This document shows, piece by piece, positions 1 through 8,563 of a stretch of DNA of 30,945 nt (the first letter of the stretch is position 1; the number at the start of each line of letters is the position of its first letter). The DNA is from Bacillota bacterium (GTDB taxonomy: Bacteria; Bacillota; Clostridia; Lachnospirales; Lachnospiraceae), in the NCBI GenBank assembly GCA_023421075.1, contig JAEZUM010000075.1:1-30945 (forward strand), read 5' to 3'. The position numbers were made by a program, and so were the translations under genes. Under the pieces are notes generated by a model. It searched no databases. It was given only the letters and a program-made list of their open reading frames with translations, and was not told where the DNA came from.

Positions 1-1
1 G

Positions 2-421
2 GCTAGTATCGTTCTGATTTTATACGGAGTGAAACAGCTTGCAATTGAAGTTACCTTCACCCGCTTTGCCGCATATTTTATCTTTGTTCTACTGATGACT
101 CTGCTATGGTATGATCTTCAGATGCTGGTCCGAACCATTCCCTTCTTCACGATCTCGGCAAATAATATTGCACGAATGGGGGATACGGTTCTGGAGCTGT
201 GCTTGAAGGTTCCGGGTACTCTGTTTAAGGGTGTGTACAAGGTTATCTTCTATTTCTTTGTGCCCTATGGAATTATGGCTACTTATCCTACAGAACTGAT
301 TGCCGGTAAGCTGACCTTTCCGGAGCTGATCTACGGCTGTTTTATTGTAGTATTGTTCACCGTCTTCACATTATGGTTCTGGAGCTTCGGACTAAAACAT
401 TATAAGAGTGCTAGCAGCTAA
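2..421 (+). CDS. ABC-2 type transporter permease, C-terminal part (cut by window edge)
   Basis: The frame is open from the left edge of the window to a TAA at 419-421, so the 5' end lies outside. A GTG at 29 could be read as a start, but the frame continues upstream without a stop and no ribosome binding site precedes the GTG. About 139 residues are visible, with strongly hydrophobic stretches. The last of these is followed by a short tail ending KHYKSASS. That tail and the overall pattern resemble the DUF990 / COG3694 family of ABC-2 permeases, which pair with a second permease and an ATPase, probably encoded to the left. The substrate cannot be told. Family call is from recalled similarity. 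Confidence 0.6.
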   Translation, partial: ASIVLILYGVKQLAIEVTFTRFAAYFIFVLLMTLLWYDLQMLVRTIPFFTISANNIARMGDTVLELCLKVPGTLFKGVYKVIFYFFVPYGIMATYPTELIAGKLTFPELIYGCFIVVLFTVFTLWFWSFGLKHYKSASS

Positions 422-455
422 AAAGAAAATACGATAGAATGCATTATTTTATCAA

Positions 456-499
456 GGGGATGTTTAAATAATTGTTTCACAAATTGTATAAACATCCTC
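456..499. terminator. Hairpin between convergent genes, possible bidirectional terminator
   Basis: GGATGTTTA at 458-466 pairs with TAAACATCC at 489-497, and GG/TC flanks extend it partly. The loop of 22 bases itself has weak complementarity. It sits between the permease ending at 421 (+) and the diguanylate cyclase ending at 593 (-). Neither side has a strong T tract, so the terminator role is inferred from position. Confidence 0.45.
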
Positions 500-592
500 A
501 ATCTTGTTACATAACTTCTATCATAACAAAAATCATTGTCGGATTCAGAAGCTAAGATATAATATCGGTTATCGCTTTTTACTTAAGTACTT

Positions 593-1579
593 TTATGAAT
601 TTAATACTGTTTTATTACGTCCGCCTTCTTTCGCACTATATAGAGCCTTGTCAGCTGCATTAATAAAAGAAGTAATCGTGTTTGTTTGATTAGGAGTTAT
701 CGTAGTAACTCCTAAACTTAATGTAACAAAGTCTGATACTTTAGAATATTCATGTTTTAGTGAAGAATTGATAACCGATTTACGGATCTCTTCTGCAACC
801 ACCATTGCCCCATCACTTTCAATGTCCGGTAAAATAACTGCAAATTCCTCTCCACCATATCTGGCAACTAAATCGTTCGGTCTCTTTACATTGTATGATA
901 TTGTTCTTGCAACCGTTTTAAGGCACTCATCACCCTGTAAGTGACCATAATTATCATTATAAGCTTTAAAAAAATCGATATCTGCCATGATAAGAGAGAT
1001 CGGTTTACCTGTACGCATAGCATTCTTCCAACTTTTTTCCATATACTGATCAAAGTTCCTTCTGTTTGATATCCCTGTAAGTCCATCACATACTGACAAA
1101 TATTCCAGTCTATTATTATCTTCCTTAAGTTCTATTAGTTCATTAACCTTCATTTCGAGTAATTCGGCTTGTTCTTTTATAACAAATTTTTGATTATGTA
1201 ATTCTAAAAATACTCTAACTTTACTCTGTAAAATTATTGGTTCAATTGGCTTAAATAGATAGTCTACAGCACCTACCTCATACCCTTTGAATATGCACTT
1301 TTGCTCTTTACTAATAGCTGTTACAAATATAATCGGTATATATCGTGTTTTCTCACTACCTCTCATTAATTCCGCTACCTCAAAACCATCCATATCTGGC
1401 ATTTGCACATCTAAAAGTACAAGAGCAATCTCATGATCAAGCATTAAACTTAATGCTTCGTTACCAGATGTCGCCTTTAGAATAGAGCAATTAATGTTAT
1501 CTAGAAGACTTTCCAATACAAGAAGGTTTTCTGGTCTATCGTCAACTATCAATATGTTTGTCTTATCTTTAAGGATCAT
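593..1579 (-). CDS. Response regulator with GGDEF output (diguanylate cyclase)
   Basis: This 328-residue protein has an N-terminal receiver domain (about 6-125) with acidic pocket D13/D14, phosphoacceptor D57 in LLDVQMPDMDG and conserved K110. A short helical linker (about 131-160) leads to a GGDEF domain (about 161-325). The active-site loop is GGEEF at 242-246, and an intact RxxD inhibitory site, RPND at 233-236, lies exactly five residues before it. It should therefore make c-di-GMP from two GTP and be feedback inhibited by product. The start codon overlaps the stop of the CheB gene as ATGA (1576-1579), so translation is probably coupled. It is the last gene of the kinase-CheR-CheB operon and probably its output, phosphorylated by the hybrid kinase; that link is inference. 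Confidence 0.93.
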   Translation of the reverse strand: MILKDKTNILIVDDRPENLLVLESLLDNINCSILKATSGNEALSLMLDHEIALVLLDVQMPDMDGFEVAELMRGSEKTRYIPIIFVTAISKEQKCIFKGYEVGAVDYLFKPIEPIILQSKVRVFLELHNQKFVIKEQAELLEMKVNELIELKEDNNRLEYLSVCDGLTGISNRRNFDQYMEKSWKNAMRTGKPISLIMADIDFFKAYNDNYGHLQGDECLKTVARTISYNVKRPNDLVARYGGEEFAVILPDIESDGAMVVAEEIRKSVINSSLKHEYSKVSDFVTLSLGVTTITPNQTNTITSFINAADKALYSAKEGGRNKTVLNS

Positions 1580-2169
1580 TTTAACACTCCTACCATTTCA
1601 ACTAATTTTTTTGCTATATTTTCAACTGATAATATATAATCGACATTTGTAATATCTATTGCTGCTTTTGGCATTGTATCTGCCAATGCTGTCTTGGGTT
1701 CTTGTACAATTGCAATTCCACCATACTCCTTTATCCTTTTCAAACCTAAACTGCCATCTCTGTTTGCTCCTGTTAAAATCACTCCAATAAGGCTTGATTT
1801 GAATGAATCTGCAGCTGTCTCAAATAGAATATCAATAGAAGGTCTTGCGTAATTAACTTTTTCATCAACCGTAAGTGATAATGTTCCATCTTTCTCTACT
1901 AGCAGGTGATAATTAGGCGGAGCCACATATACATTACCTGGCACTACCCTTTCTTTTTCATCCGCTTCTTTTACTGCTATTTTGCATAATCCATTAAAGT
2001 ATTTAACAATATAATTATCCGATTTCGGACCGACATGTTGTCCTATGATAATAGGTGCTGCAAAAAGAGGAGGCATCGCAGATAATATTATACTTATTGC
2101 TTCCATTCCACCAGTTGATGCCCCTATAACAACTGCACTATAATTACTTTTCTTACTATTCTTTATCAT
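1576..2169 (-). CDS. cheB: CheB-type protein-glutamate methylesterase without receiver domain
   Basis: This 197-residue protein covers only the CheB catalytic domain. The expected triad is visible: S18 in GASTGG, H45 in GQHVGP and D138 in GANRDG. Classical CheB has an N-terminal receiver that controls the esterase; none is present here, so control would have to come from elsewhere, perhaps from the kinase or the REC-GGDEF partner. It removes methyl esters from, or deamidates, glutamate side chains in receptor-like coiled coils. The gene starts 9 bp after the cheR stop, with AAGG upstream of the ATG, and overlaps the next gene by ATGA. No chemoreceptor, CheA or CheW gene is nearby, so the likely substrate is the hybrid kinase of the same operon (inference). 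Confidence 0.93.
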   Translation of the reverse strand: MIKNSKKSNYSAVVIGASTGGMEAISIILSAMPPLFAAPIIIGQHVGPKSDNYIVKYFNGLCKIAVKEADEKERVVPGNVYVAPPNYHLLVEKDGTLSLTVDEKVNYARPSIDILFETAADSFKSSLIGVILTGANRDGSLGLKRIKEYGGIAIVQEPKTALADTMPKAAIDITNVDYILSVENIAKKLVEMVGVLK

Positions 2170-2178
2170 ATAATACCT

Positions 2179-3024
2179 TCAAACTTCAAATGATTTTTGA
2201 TAGATTTTTTCATTCTCTATAAACGGTTTAAAACGATCGGCATGTAAGGAATTAATTACACTCTCCTTGGAGCCTAAACAGAGAAAGCACCCGGAGCACA
2301 GACTATCTAAAAACAATTTGATTACTCTGTTTTGAAGTTCCCTGCTAAAATAAATCAAGACATTACGACATAAAATTACATTCATTTCTCCAAAGACACC
2401 ATCCGTAACCAAGTTGTGCCCAGCAAATACAATTCTTTCTTTCAGTGACTGTTCAAGAATCACAGAATCATATTTTGCTATATAATAGTCAGAAAATGAA
2501 GCCTTTCCTCCACCCTGTTGGTAGTTGTAAGTGTAGTCCTTGATGGAGTCAATCGGATAGATCCCTTCTCTCGCTTTATTCAAAACTATTTCATTAAAAT
2601 CGGTAGCATATATCTGAGTCCGTTCATACAATCCTTCTTCCTTTAGTAAAATTGCCATCGAGTACACTTCCTCACCAGTGGAACAGCCTGCATGCCATAT
2701 CTTAATAAATGGGTAAGTTTTTAAAATAGGCACTAATTCCTTTCTAAATGCCTTATAAAAATGTGGGTCACGGAACATTTCGGTTACATTAATCGAAAAA
2801 TCCGATAATAATGTTTTAAAAAACTCATTATCATACAAAATCTTATATTGCATATCTGTAATGCTGCAAATATCAGAAAGATTCATCCTTCTTAGGATTC
2901 TTCGCTTCATGTGTGCATTGGAATACCCCCTGAAATCATACCCATATTTAAGATATATGGCTTCCAGTAACAATGCGATTTCTATATCTTCATTCTCTTT
3001 TATCTGTTCATTTTCATTATTCAT
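2179..3024 (-). CDS. cheR: CheR-type protein-glutamate methyltransferase
   Basis: This 281-residue protein has the CheR layout: an N-terminal helical domain (about 12-75) with a basic stretch HMKRRILRR, the NVTEMFRDP segment at 79-87, the SAM-binding motif HAGCSTGEE at 111-119, an acidic strand end near YATDFNE (139-145) and the CRNVLIYF motif at 219-226. It transfers methyl groups from S-adenosylmethionine to glutamates on a receptor-like target. There is no TPR or other extra domain. The start ATG overlaps the kinase stop as ATGA (3021-3024), pointing to translational coupling with the kinase. A CheR directly behind a hybrid kinase, with no chemoreceptor in sight, suggests the kinase itself is the substrate (inference). 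Confidence 0.93.
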   Translation of the reverse strand: MNNENEQIKENEDIEIALLLEAIYLKYGYDFRGYSNAHMKRRILRRMNLSDICSITDMQYKILYDNEFFKTLLSDFSINVTEMFRDPHFYKAFRKELVPILKTYPFIKIWHAGCSTGEEVYSMAILLKEEGLYERTQIYATDFNEIVLNKAREGIYPIDSIKDYTYNYQQGGGKASFSDYYIAKYDSVILEQSLKERIVFAGHNLVTDGVFGEMNVILCRNVLIYFSRELQNRVIKLFLDSLCSGCFLCLGSKESVINSLHADRFKPFIENEKIYQKSFEV

Positions 3025-6000
3025 TTATATAACCATACCCTTAACAGAGATGTAAGTTTGTCAGTATCTAGTGGTTTTGTTAAATAGTCACTAGCTCCAG
3101 CCTCAATACATTTTTGTTTATCATCCTTCATCGCTTTAGCTGTTAGAGCAATTATAGGAATTTTTCGATACTTTTCATTCTTGCGAATTTCCATCATCGC
3201 AGTGTACCCATCCATTTCCGGCATCATAATATCCATTAGAATGAGGTCTATATCAGGATATGAATTAAGCTTTTCAATTCCCTCTTTTCCGTTTCGTCCC
3301 ACAACAACCCTCATACCTTTGTCTTCAAGTACACTTGATAGAGCAAACACATTTCTCATATCATCGTCTACTACTAATATTTTTTTGTTTTTAAGTGAAT
3401 CTTCCTTTTCCTGTTCTGATTTAATTGCTTTGATTTTCGTTTGTTCGATCTTAGAATCCAAATCATGCAAAAATAAAGTGGCCTCTGCAATCAGTCGTTC
3501 TATCGATCTCGAACCTTTAACAATTATACTTTCTGAGTACTTTCTTAGCTCAATTTCATCATCCGGTGTTAAGACTTTTGCTGTATGTATGATAATGGGT
3601 AGGTCATCAACATTTTCAGCTCTGAGTATTTTTAAAAGTTCAAAACCTGAAATATCTTTAAGATTAAGATCCAGTATCATGCAATCAATCTGTTCCTTCT
3701 TAAGTACTCTTAAAGCATCTGTACCATTATCTGAAGTAATTATCTGAATATCTTTATTTCCGATAAACTGAATTATTTCTTCTATTTGCTCCTTGTTTTC
3801 ATCTACGACCAGTAATCTTCTAAATGGTTTAGAACTCATAGACGCAATTTTATTAAAAGCCCTATCCAAGTTCTCTAAACTCACAGGCTTTTGTAAATAA
3901 CTTACTATACCATCCAAATCTTCAATCGAATTTTGTAACGCGTCCCCTGATATGACATGTACAGGGATTTTTTTCGTATCTGCATCCATTTTCAGCAGCT
4001 CTATAACCTTCCAACCATTCATGTCCGGAAGACCAATATCCAATAACACTGCATCAGGCTTATACTTCTTTGTCAGTTCCAATCCAGAGTTTCCACTCTC
4101 TGCCAAGATACATTTATATCCTTTTTCTTGTGCCAAATTCATTAAAATTTGTGAAAAATTATAATCATCCTCAATAATGATTATATGCTTATCCTTTGGC
4201 TGAATATCATTGCGATCATCTTGTACATTTTTTAATATTTTGCTTTCAACCCCTAAATCTTTGGTTGGTTCTACTTGATATATCTTGCTGCTCTCTTTCT
4301 TATTTTCATGTTTATTCTCCAAAGGGCTTTCAATCGTATGATTGATTGGTAAATACAAGGTAAAAGTACTACCTTTATCAGGTTCACTTTGCAGCTCTAT
4401 ATTGCCGCCAAGATTGATTGCCAACTCCTTGGATATGGACAAACCAAGGCCTGTTCCTCCATACTTTCTACTAGTTGTACCGTCGTACTGTTTAAACGCA
4501 TCAAAAATAATATTTTGCTTGTCCTTTGGTATACCGATTCCTGTATCTGCGATTGTAATCCGAAGCATTTCCTTTCTATCTACATTCAAAGCTTTATCTT
4601 CTTGATTGATTGAACTACCAGCGGTAAAGGTAACGGTACCTTGGGAGGTGAACTTAAACGCATTGGATAATAAGTTATTAATGATCTGTTGAACCCTTAG
4701 TGAGTCGGTAACGATATTTCTAGGTAACTCCTCTTCAATGTTAACGATAAAATCCAGTCCTTTTTGAACAGCAATCGGCCGAAAGGACCTCTCAACATAT
4801 TGTACAAGCTCCTCTATGTTCCACTCTTCAAAAACAAACTCTAATTTTCCTGCTTCTACTTTTGACAAGTCTAATATGTCATTAATCAATTTTAGCAAAT
4901 CTGATCCAGACGAATGGATTGTCTGCGCAAATTGAAGCTGTTTCTCCGATAAAGGCGTATTATCCTTTTTTTCTGCAAGTATTTGAGATAAAACTAAGAT
5001 ACTGTTTAAGGGAGTTCTTAGCTCATGAGACATATTTGCAAGAAATTCTGACTTATATTTACTTGCAGCTTCAAGATCTTTTGCCTTATCCTCTAGCTCA
5101 TTCCGTGCATGTAAAATTTCATTTTTTTGTAATTCTAAGCTTTTCGTCTTTTCCTCTAGTTCTTCGTTAATTGCCACTAATTCCTCTTGTTGATGCTGCA
5201 TTCGAACTTCAGATTCCTTTAGTGCTCTGGTTTGTTCCTCAAGTTCTTCATTGCTTTGCCTCAATTCTTCTTGCTGCACCTGTAGACGTGCCTCTGAATC
5301 TCTTAAAGCTTTCGTTTGCTCTATAAGTTCCTCATTGCTTTGTCTTAATTCTTCCTGTTGAACCTGCAATTCCTCCGTTTGTTCAAGCGTCTTATCAAGA
5401 AGTTCCTTCATTTTTAGTCGTGATTCGACCGATTGTATACTGATAGCAATGCCTTCACTGATATTCTCAACAAATTCCAATTGTAAATCACTGAACACGT
5501 TGAATGAACCTAATTCTATAAGGCATTTAACTTCTCCATTTAAAATACAGGGAACGATCATAAGGTTTTTCGGCACAGCATCGCCAATCCCGGAAGATAT
5601 TTTAATATAATCATCCGGTACATTTGATATTAAAATAGATTTTTTTTCCAATACAGCCTGGCCAATTAGCCCTTCTCCCCTTCTTACTGAATCGGTTAAA
5701 TTCTCAACCCTCTTATAAGCGTAGCTACCAACCAATATAAAAATATCTTTCTCAGTCTTTATATACATAGATCCTATCTGCGCATTTACATATTTTGCTA
5801 CAAAGGATATTATACTAGTTGACAATGTGTGAATATTCTGTTCAGTCCTTATATTCTCATTTAACTCAGCCTGCCCAGTTTTCAGCCAGCTATGGTTTTT
5901 ATCATTGGTTACAATTGTTTGCAGTTTTACCATGAACATATTGAAATACTTTGCCATATCTCCTATTTCATCAGTAGAATCCGCGTTTAATCTAACCTCA

Positions 6001-7028
6001 AAATCCGGTTTCCCTTCTGCTATTTCTTTAAAGGTATTCGTAACTATTTTTACTGGTCTAATAACAAAGCGGACCAATAAAATGGTAACAAGTATTGAAA
6101 AGAACAAACTAAAAAGTGTTAAAACAAACATACTGATGATAGTTTCTTGATTACTTTTTTCAACAACATTATTCAGTTTGTCTTGCTCATCTATTATGGA
6201 TAACTGAATTTCTTCCGCTTCAGAGGTAATCTTTGGACCAATCTCATCCATTTGATTAATAATATTATCGCTTTCTTTAATAACTAAAGTAATATCCACA
6301 ACACTATTTGAGTAAGTTTCTTTATCTTCAATAATCGTATTTAGGACTTGTTTTAGGCTAGAGTCATCAGTCGCTTCCATACAATAATTTAACCATTTGT
6401 CTAACTCAGTAAGTTTCGTTCCTGCAACTTGAATTTCCTCTGTATCATGACTCTGTAGATATTTTAAAATGTAAAGTCTAGCACCTAACAGACTCTGTAT
6501 TGCCATTGAAGCTCCATAATGAAGTTCTTCATAATCGTTTTCATAGGAGGTGTCCAATAGGAATACTATATTTTTCTCTAACTCAGGTCCCTTTATATTG
6601 AGAATATCATTATATATGTCATTTTGTCTCTCTTTTAATATAAAAACATTTTCAAAGAATTCTTTATACATATATTTATATTCTAAAATAAAACTTAATT
6701 TCCGTTGTAGTTCTTTGTCATTTATTATATTTTCAAGTTCGGAAATGTTAAGTTCCATCATCGAGAAAGATTCTTCAAAAGACGTTTTGTATTTACTTTC
6801 TCCTGTTTGCATATAATTCTTAAAGGCTATACGACTGTCAAGAAGATTAGTTTGCACATTACCCGCAAGAGTATCGGTATAAGTAATTTCACTATAATAA
6901 GTAAAATTATGGCTAGAATTCAATAAAGCAAGATAATCAATAATAACTGTACAAATAAGAATTATTATCACTGTTCCGAATCCTACTGAGAGTTTAGAAG
7001 CTAATTTTAAATTTTTGAATAATCTCAT
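3021..7028 (-). CDS. Membrane hybrid histidine kinase (HAMP-GAF-HisKA-HATPase-REC-REC-REC)
   Basis: This is a 1335-residue sensor. TM1 spans about 16-36. A predominantly helical extracytoplasmic region (37-296) follows, long enough for two four-helix bundles like those of chemoreceptors. TM2 spans about 297-322, then HAMP about 322-375 and a GAF-like domain about 400-535. A coiled coil at 540-655 contains three near-identical 28-residue repeats starting at 554, 582 and 610. The kinase core has H668 in MSHELRTP, an N box NNLLSNAFKF near 784, G1 DTGIGIP at 828-834 and G2 GGTGLGLS at 857-864. Three receivers follow with acceptors D997, D1120 and D1266; REC2 begins with DE rather than DD. The start ATG has AGGAGA at 7034-7039 and a strong promoter upstream. 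First gene of a four-gene operon. Signal unknown. Confidence 0.93.
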   Translation of the reverse strand: MRLFKNLKLASKLSVGFGTVIIILICTVIIDYLALLNSSHNFTYYSEITYTDTLAGNVQTNLLDSRIAFKNYMQTGESKYKTSFEESFSMMELNISELENIINDKELQRKLSFILEYKYMYKEFFENVFILKERQNDIYNDILNIKGPELEKNIVFLLDTSYENDYEELHYGASMAIQSLLGARLYILKYLQSHDTEEIQVAGTKLTELDKWLNYCMEATDDSSLKQVLNTIIEDKETYSNSVVDITLVIKESDNIINQMDEIGPKITSEAEEIQLSIIDEQDKLNNVVEKSNQETIISMFVLTLFSLFFSILVTILLVRFVIRPVKIVTNTFKEIAEGKPDFEVRLNADSTDEIGDMAKYFNMFMVKLQTIVTNDKNHSWLKTGQAELNENIRTEQNIHTLSTSIISFVAKYVNAQIGSMYIKTEKDIFILVGSYAYKRVENLTDSVRRGEGLIGQAVLEKKSILISNVPDDYIKISSGIGDAVPKNLMIVPCILNGEVKCLIELGSFNVFSDLQLEFVENISEGIAISIQSVESRLKMKELLDKTLEQTEELQVQQEELRQSNEELIEQTKALRDSEARLQVQQEELRQSNEELEEQTRALKESEVRMQHQQEELVAINEELEEKTKSLELQKNEILHARNELEDKAKDLEAASKYKSEFLANMSHELRTPLNSILVLSQILAEKKDNTPLSEKQLQFAQTIHSSGSDLLKLINDILDLSKVEAGKLEFVFEEWNIEELVQYVERSFRPIAVQKGLDFIVNIEEELPRNIVTDSLRVQQIINNLLSNAFKFTSQGTVTFTAGSSINQEDKALNVDRKEMLRITIADTGIGIPKDKQNIIFDAFKQYDGTTSRKYGGTGLGLSISKELAINLGGNIELQSEPDKGSTFTLYLPINHTIESPLENKHENKKESSKIYQVEPTKDLGVESKILKNVQDDRNDIQPKDKHIIIIEDDYNFSQILMNLAQEKGYKCILAESGNSGLELTKKYKPDAVLLDIGLPDMNGWKVIELLKMDADTKKIPVHVISGDALQNSIEDLDGIVSYLQKPVSLENLDRAFNKIASMSSKPFRRLLVVDENKEQIEEIIQFIGNKDIQIITSDNGTDALRVLKKEQIDCMILDLNLKDISGFELLKILRAENVDDLPIIIHTAKVLTPDDEIELRKYSESIIVKGSRSIERLIAEATLFLHDLDSKIEQTKIKAIKSEQEKEDSLKNKKILVVDDDMRNVFALSSVLEDKGMRVVVGRNGKEGIEKLNSYPDIDLILMDIMMPEMDGYTAMMEIRKNEKYRKIPIIALTAKAMKDDKQKCIEAGASDYLTKPLDTDKLTSLLRVWLYK
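5118..5369 (-). repeat. Three tandem 84-bp repeats coding a 28-residue coiled-coil unit
   Basis: Inside the kinase, residues 554-637 consist of three consecutive 28-residue units, each four heptads long. Units one and two are nearly identical (LQVQQEELRQSNEEL...), unit three is more diverged (MQHQQEELVAINEEL...). Each unit holds QQEE and NEELEEQ-type clusters. The repeats lengthen the helix between GAF and the kinase core in whole heptads, so register is kept. Confidence 0.9.
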
Positions 7029-7087
7029 TGTCTTCTCCTAAAATTTTAACTTTTTTAAATATTTCGACACAATATCATATATTATTT

Positions 7088-7116
7088 ATTATAGATTGAT
7101 ACTTATATTTCGTCAA
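7088..7116 (-). promoter_or_regulatory. Sigma-A promoter of the kinase-cheR-cheB-GGDEF operon
   Basis: On the minus strand TTGACG (7116-7111) and a perfect TATAAT (7093-7088) are separated by exactly 17 bp. The start would fall near 7081, giving a leader of about 50 nt to the ATG at 7028. Confidence 0.85.
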
Positions 7117-7119
7117 TTT

Positions 7120-7165
7120 AAACTGTATGGATAATTCCATAGAAACTGTATGGATAATTCCATAG
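7120..7165. promoter_or_regulatory. Two tandem 23-bp dyad repeats upstream of the -35 box (probable activator site)
   Basis: Two identical 23-bp units occupy 7120-7142 and 7143-7165. Each contains the dyad TATGGataattCCATA. The block ends 3 bp upstream of the -35 hexamer of the kinase operon. Two dyads at a 23-bp (about two helical turns) spacing are typical of a transcription factor binding cooperatively on one face of DNA. The factor is not identified. Confidence 0.65.
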
Positions 7166-7261
7166 AAATACTTAATAATTTCATTTTAAGCAAGTAATGA
7201 TTCCCCATATTTAATGTAATTATAACATACATCATAAGCGTTAAAATAAAGAGATACAAAT

Positions 7262-7298
7262 AACAAAAGCCAGCCAATACGCCACGTATCAGCCAGCT
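7262..7298 (-). terminator. Rho-independent terminator after the hydrolase gene
   Basis: Arms 7285-7298 and 7268-7281 form a 14-bp stem with a 3-base loop when read as minus-strand RNA. Four of the pairs are G-U, which would be A-C mismatches on the plus strand, so the direction is clear. TTTTGTT follows. It lies just after the hydrolase stop at 7317 and insulates the kinase promoter. Confidence 0.85.
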
Positions 7299-7316
7299 AA
7301 CTCCTATCAAAATTAT

Positions 7317-8341
7317 CTAATGTTCACCAAGCCACTCAAACGCATAACGAAAACTTTCCGGTGTTAAGCCATGTCCTTTCTCATGAAGTACAAGTTCAAC
7401 CTCTTTATCCTGTTGCTTCAGCAGATCATACATGATCTCAGCTTGTTCGACAGGAGCACGCTCATCCGTCTTACCATGGCAGATTAACAATGGTGTATTG
7501 ATTAATTCCGGCCAATAAACCGCTGATCGTTTCTCATATTCCTCCGGTACCTGTTCCGGGCTTCCACCAATATATTTTACCAATACATCCTTCATCCCCT
7601 GATCACGAAAATGATATAGTTTTACGAGGTCAGATACACCGTATGCAACCACCGCTGCCGATATCCTGTCCTTTCCTGCAAGATATTCCTCCTTGAGTAC
7701 ACAATAGGTTTCAAGACCACCTCGTGAAGCGCCGAGCATATACAACTTTCCATTCCCAAAGGGTAACAGCTCTGCAACGTCAATCAGACTGATTACATCT
7801 AATACATCAGCGCCTCCATATTCGTCTTTCCCTGTTCCTCCATCATTATCTCTATACTGAGTCGCTATTACGATATAACCCATATGCGCGTATAGACAAA
7901 GCTGGTCAGGAGTAACCTCCCCAGGTTACCATTACCACCACGATTATAAATGAGGACCGGGTAATCATTCTCCAGATAATCGGCTGGTGCTGATATATAA
8001 CCAACCACCTCATATTCACCACTTTTGTACCTTAATTTATAATTCAATTTATCATCATTGGCTTCGGGTAAACCTAAAAATTCTGCACTAGACCGATATG
8101 ATTCATAGTAATGTGCACTTAGCTTTATCTCCTCGATCGAAATAACTTGATCCAATCGATCAATATCGTCGATTCGATTTATTTCTTTGCTATCTACTTC
8201 AGTTGCATCAGCACTTTCTAAAGATGGAGCTTCCTTTATCTTACACTCATTACTGTTATTCCGGGTACAGCCTGTAATGAAAAATAAGAAGAGGAAGTAC
8301 ATAATTAAGAATTTCCATCGTGAGCTACGATTCGATTTCAT
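7317..8341 (-). pseudogene. Secreted lipoprotein alpha/beta hydrolase (S9/dienelactone-hydrolase type), frameshifted
   Basis: Two overlapping frames (8341-7868 and the frame ending at 7317) are halves of one protein. The first has a lipoprotein signal with a lipobox ending ITGC and runs to PVLIYNRGGNGNLG. The second carries the rest of the hydrolase fold: GASRGG with the nucleophile serine, the acid in HGKTDERAP and the histidine in EKGHGLTPE. Adding one G to the G4 run at 7922-7919 (minus strand) joins them as NLG-EVTPDQLCLYAHMGYIV and restores about 341 residues. It would be an exported, membrane-anchored serine hydrolase acting on peptides or esters. It may be a real inactivating mutation, a phase-variable tract or a sequencing error. 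An RBS GAGGA precedes the ATG, and a terminator follows. Confidence 0.85.
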
Positions 8342-8385
8342 GTGTGTTCCTCATACCTTTATTTAATATTGTATCATATCTGTAC

Positions 8386-8414
8386 AGTATACATCATTTT
8401 ACAATTCTTGAAAA
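8386..8414 (-). promoter_or_regulatory. Possible promoter of the lipoprotein hydrolase
   Basis: On the minus strand TTTTCA (8414-8409) and TATACT (8391-8386) are spaced by 17 bp, about 45 bp upstream of the ATG. The -35 matches only four of six positions. Confidence 0.4.
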
Positions 8415-8435
8415 TATGTTATAAAATTTTGTAAT

Positions 8436-8469
8436 AAAAAACAAGCAGTTATACAAAAAAATAACCACC
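8436..8469 (-). terminator. Rho-independent terminator after ybaK
   Basis: Minus-strand RNA from 8469-8461 (GGUGGUUAU) pairs with 8452-8444 (AUAACUGCU) through a 9-bp stem including G-U pairs. After two bases comes a run of six T. It ends the radical SAM - rng - ybaK operon. Confidence 0.75.
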
Positions 8470-8563
8470 AGCTTTCCTGTTCATTAAGATAATTCATTCA
8501 AATGCAGTATTTAAAGCAATTTCTCCTCAGTAATCTATCCTAACAAATGTAGTTGTAATCCCA

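Noticed and set aside
504..689. Small plus-strand open frame of 61 codons
   Set aside because: No ribosome binding site, and it overlaps the end of the diguanylate cyclase gene on the other strand.
7113..7310. Minus-strand open frame of 65 codons, hydrophobic
   Set aside because: It starts at a TTG inside the hydrolase terminator and ends inside the kinase promoter; its repeats come from the tandem dyads.
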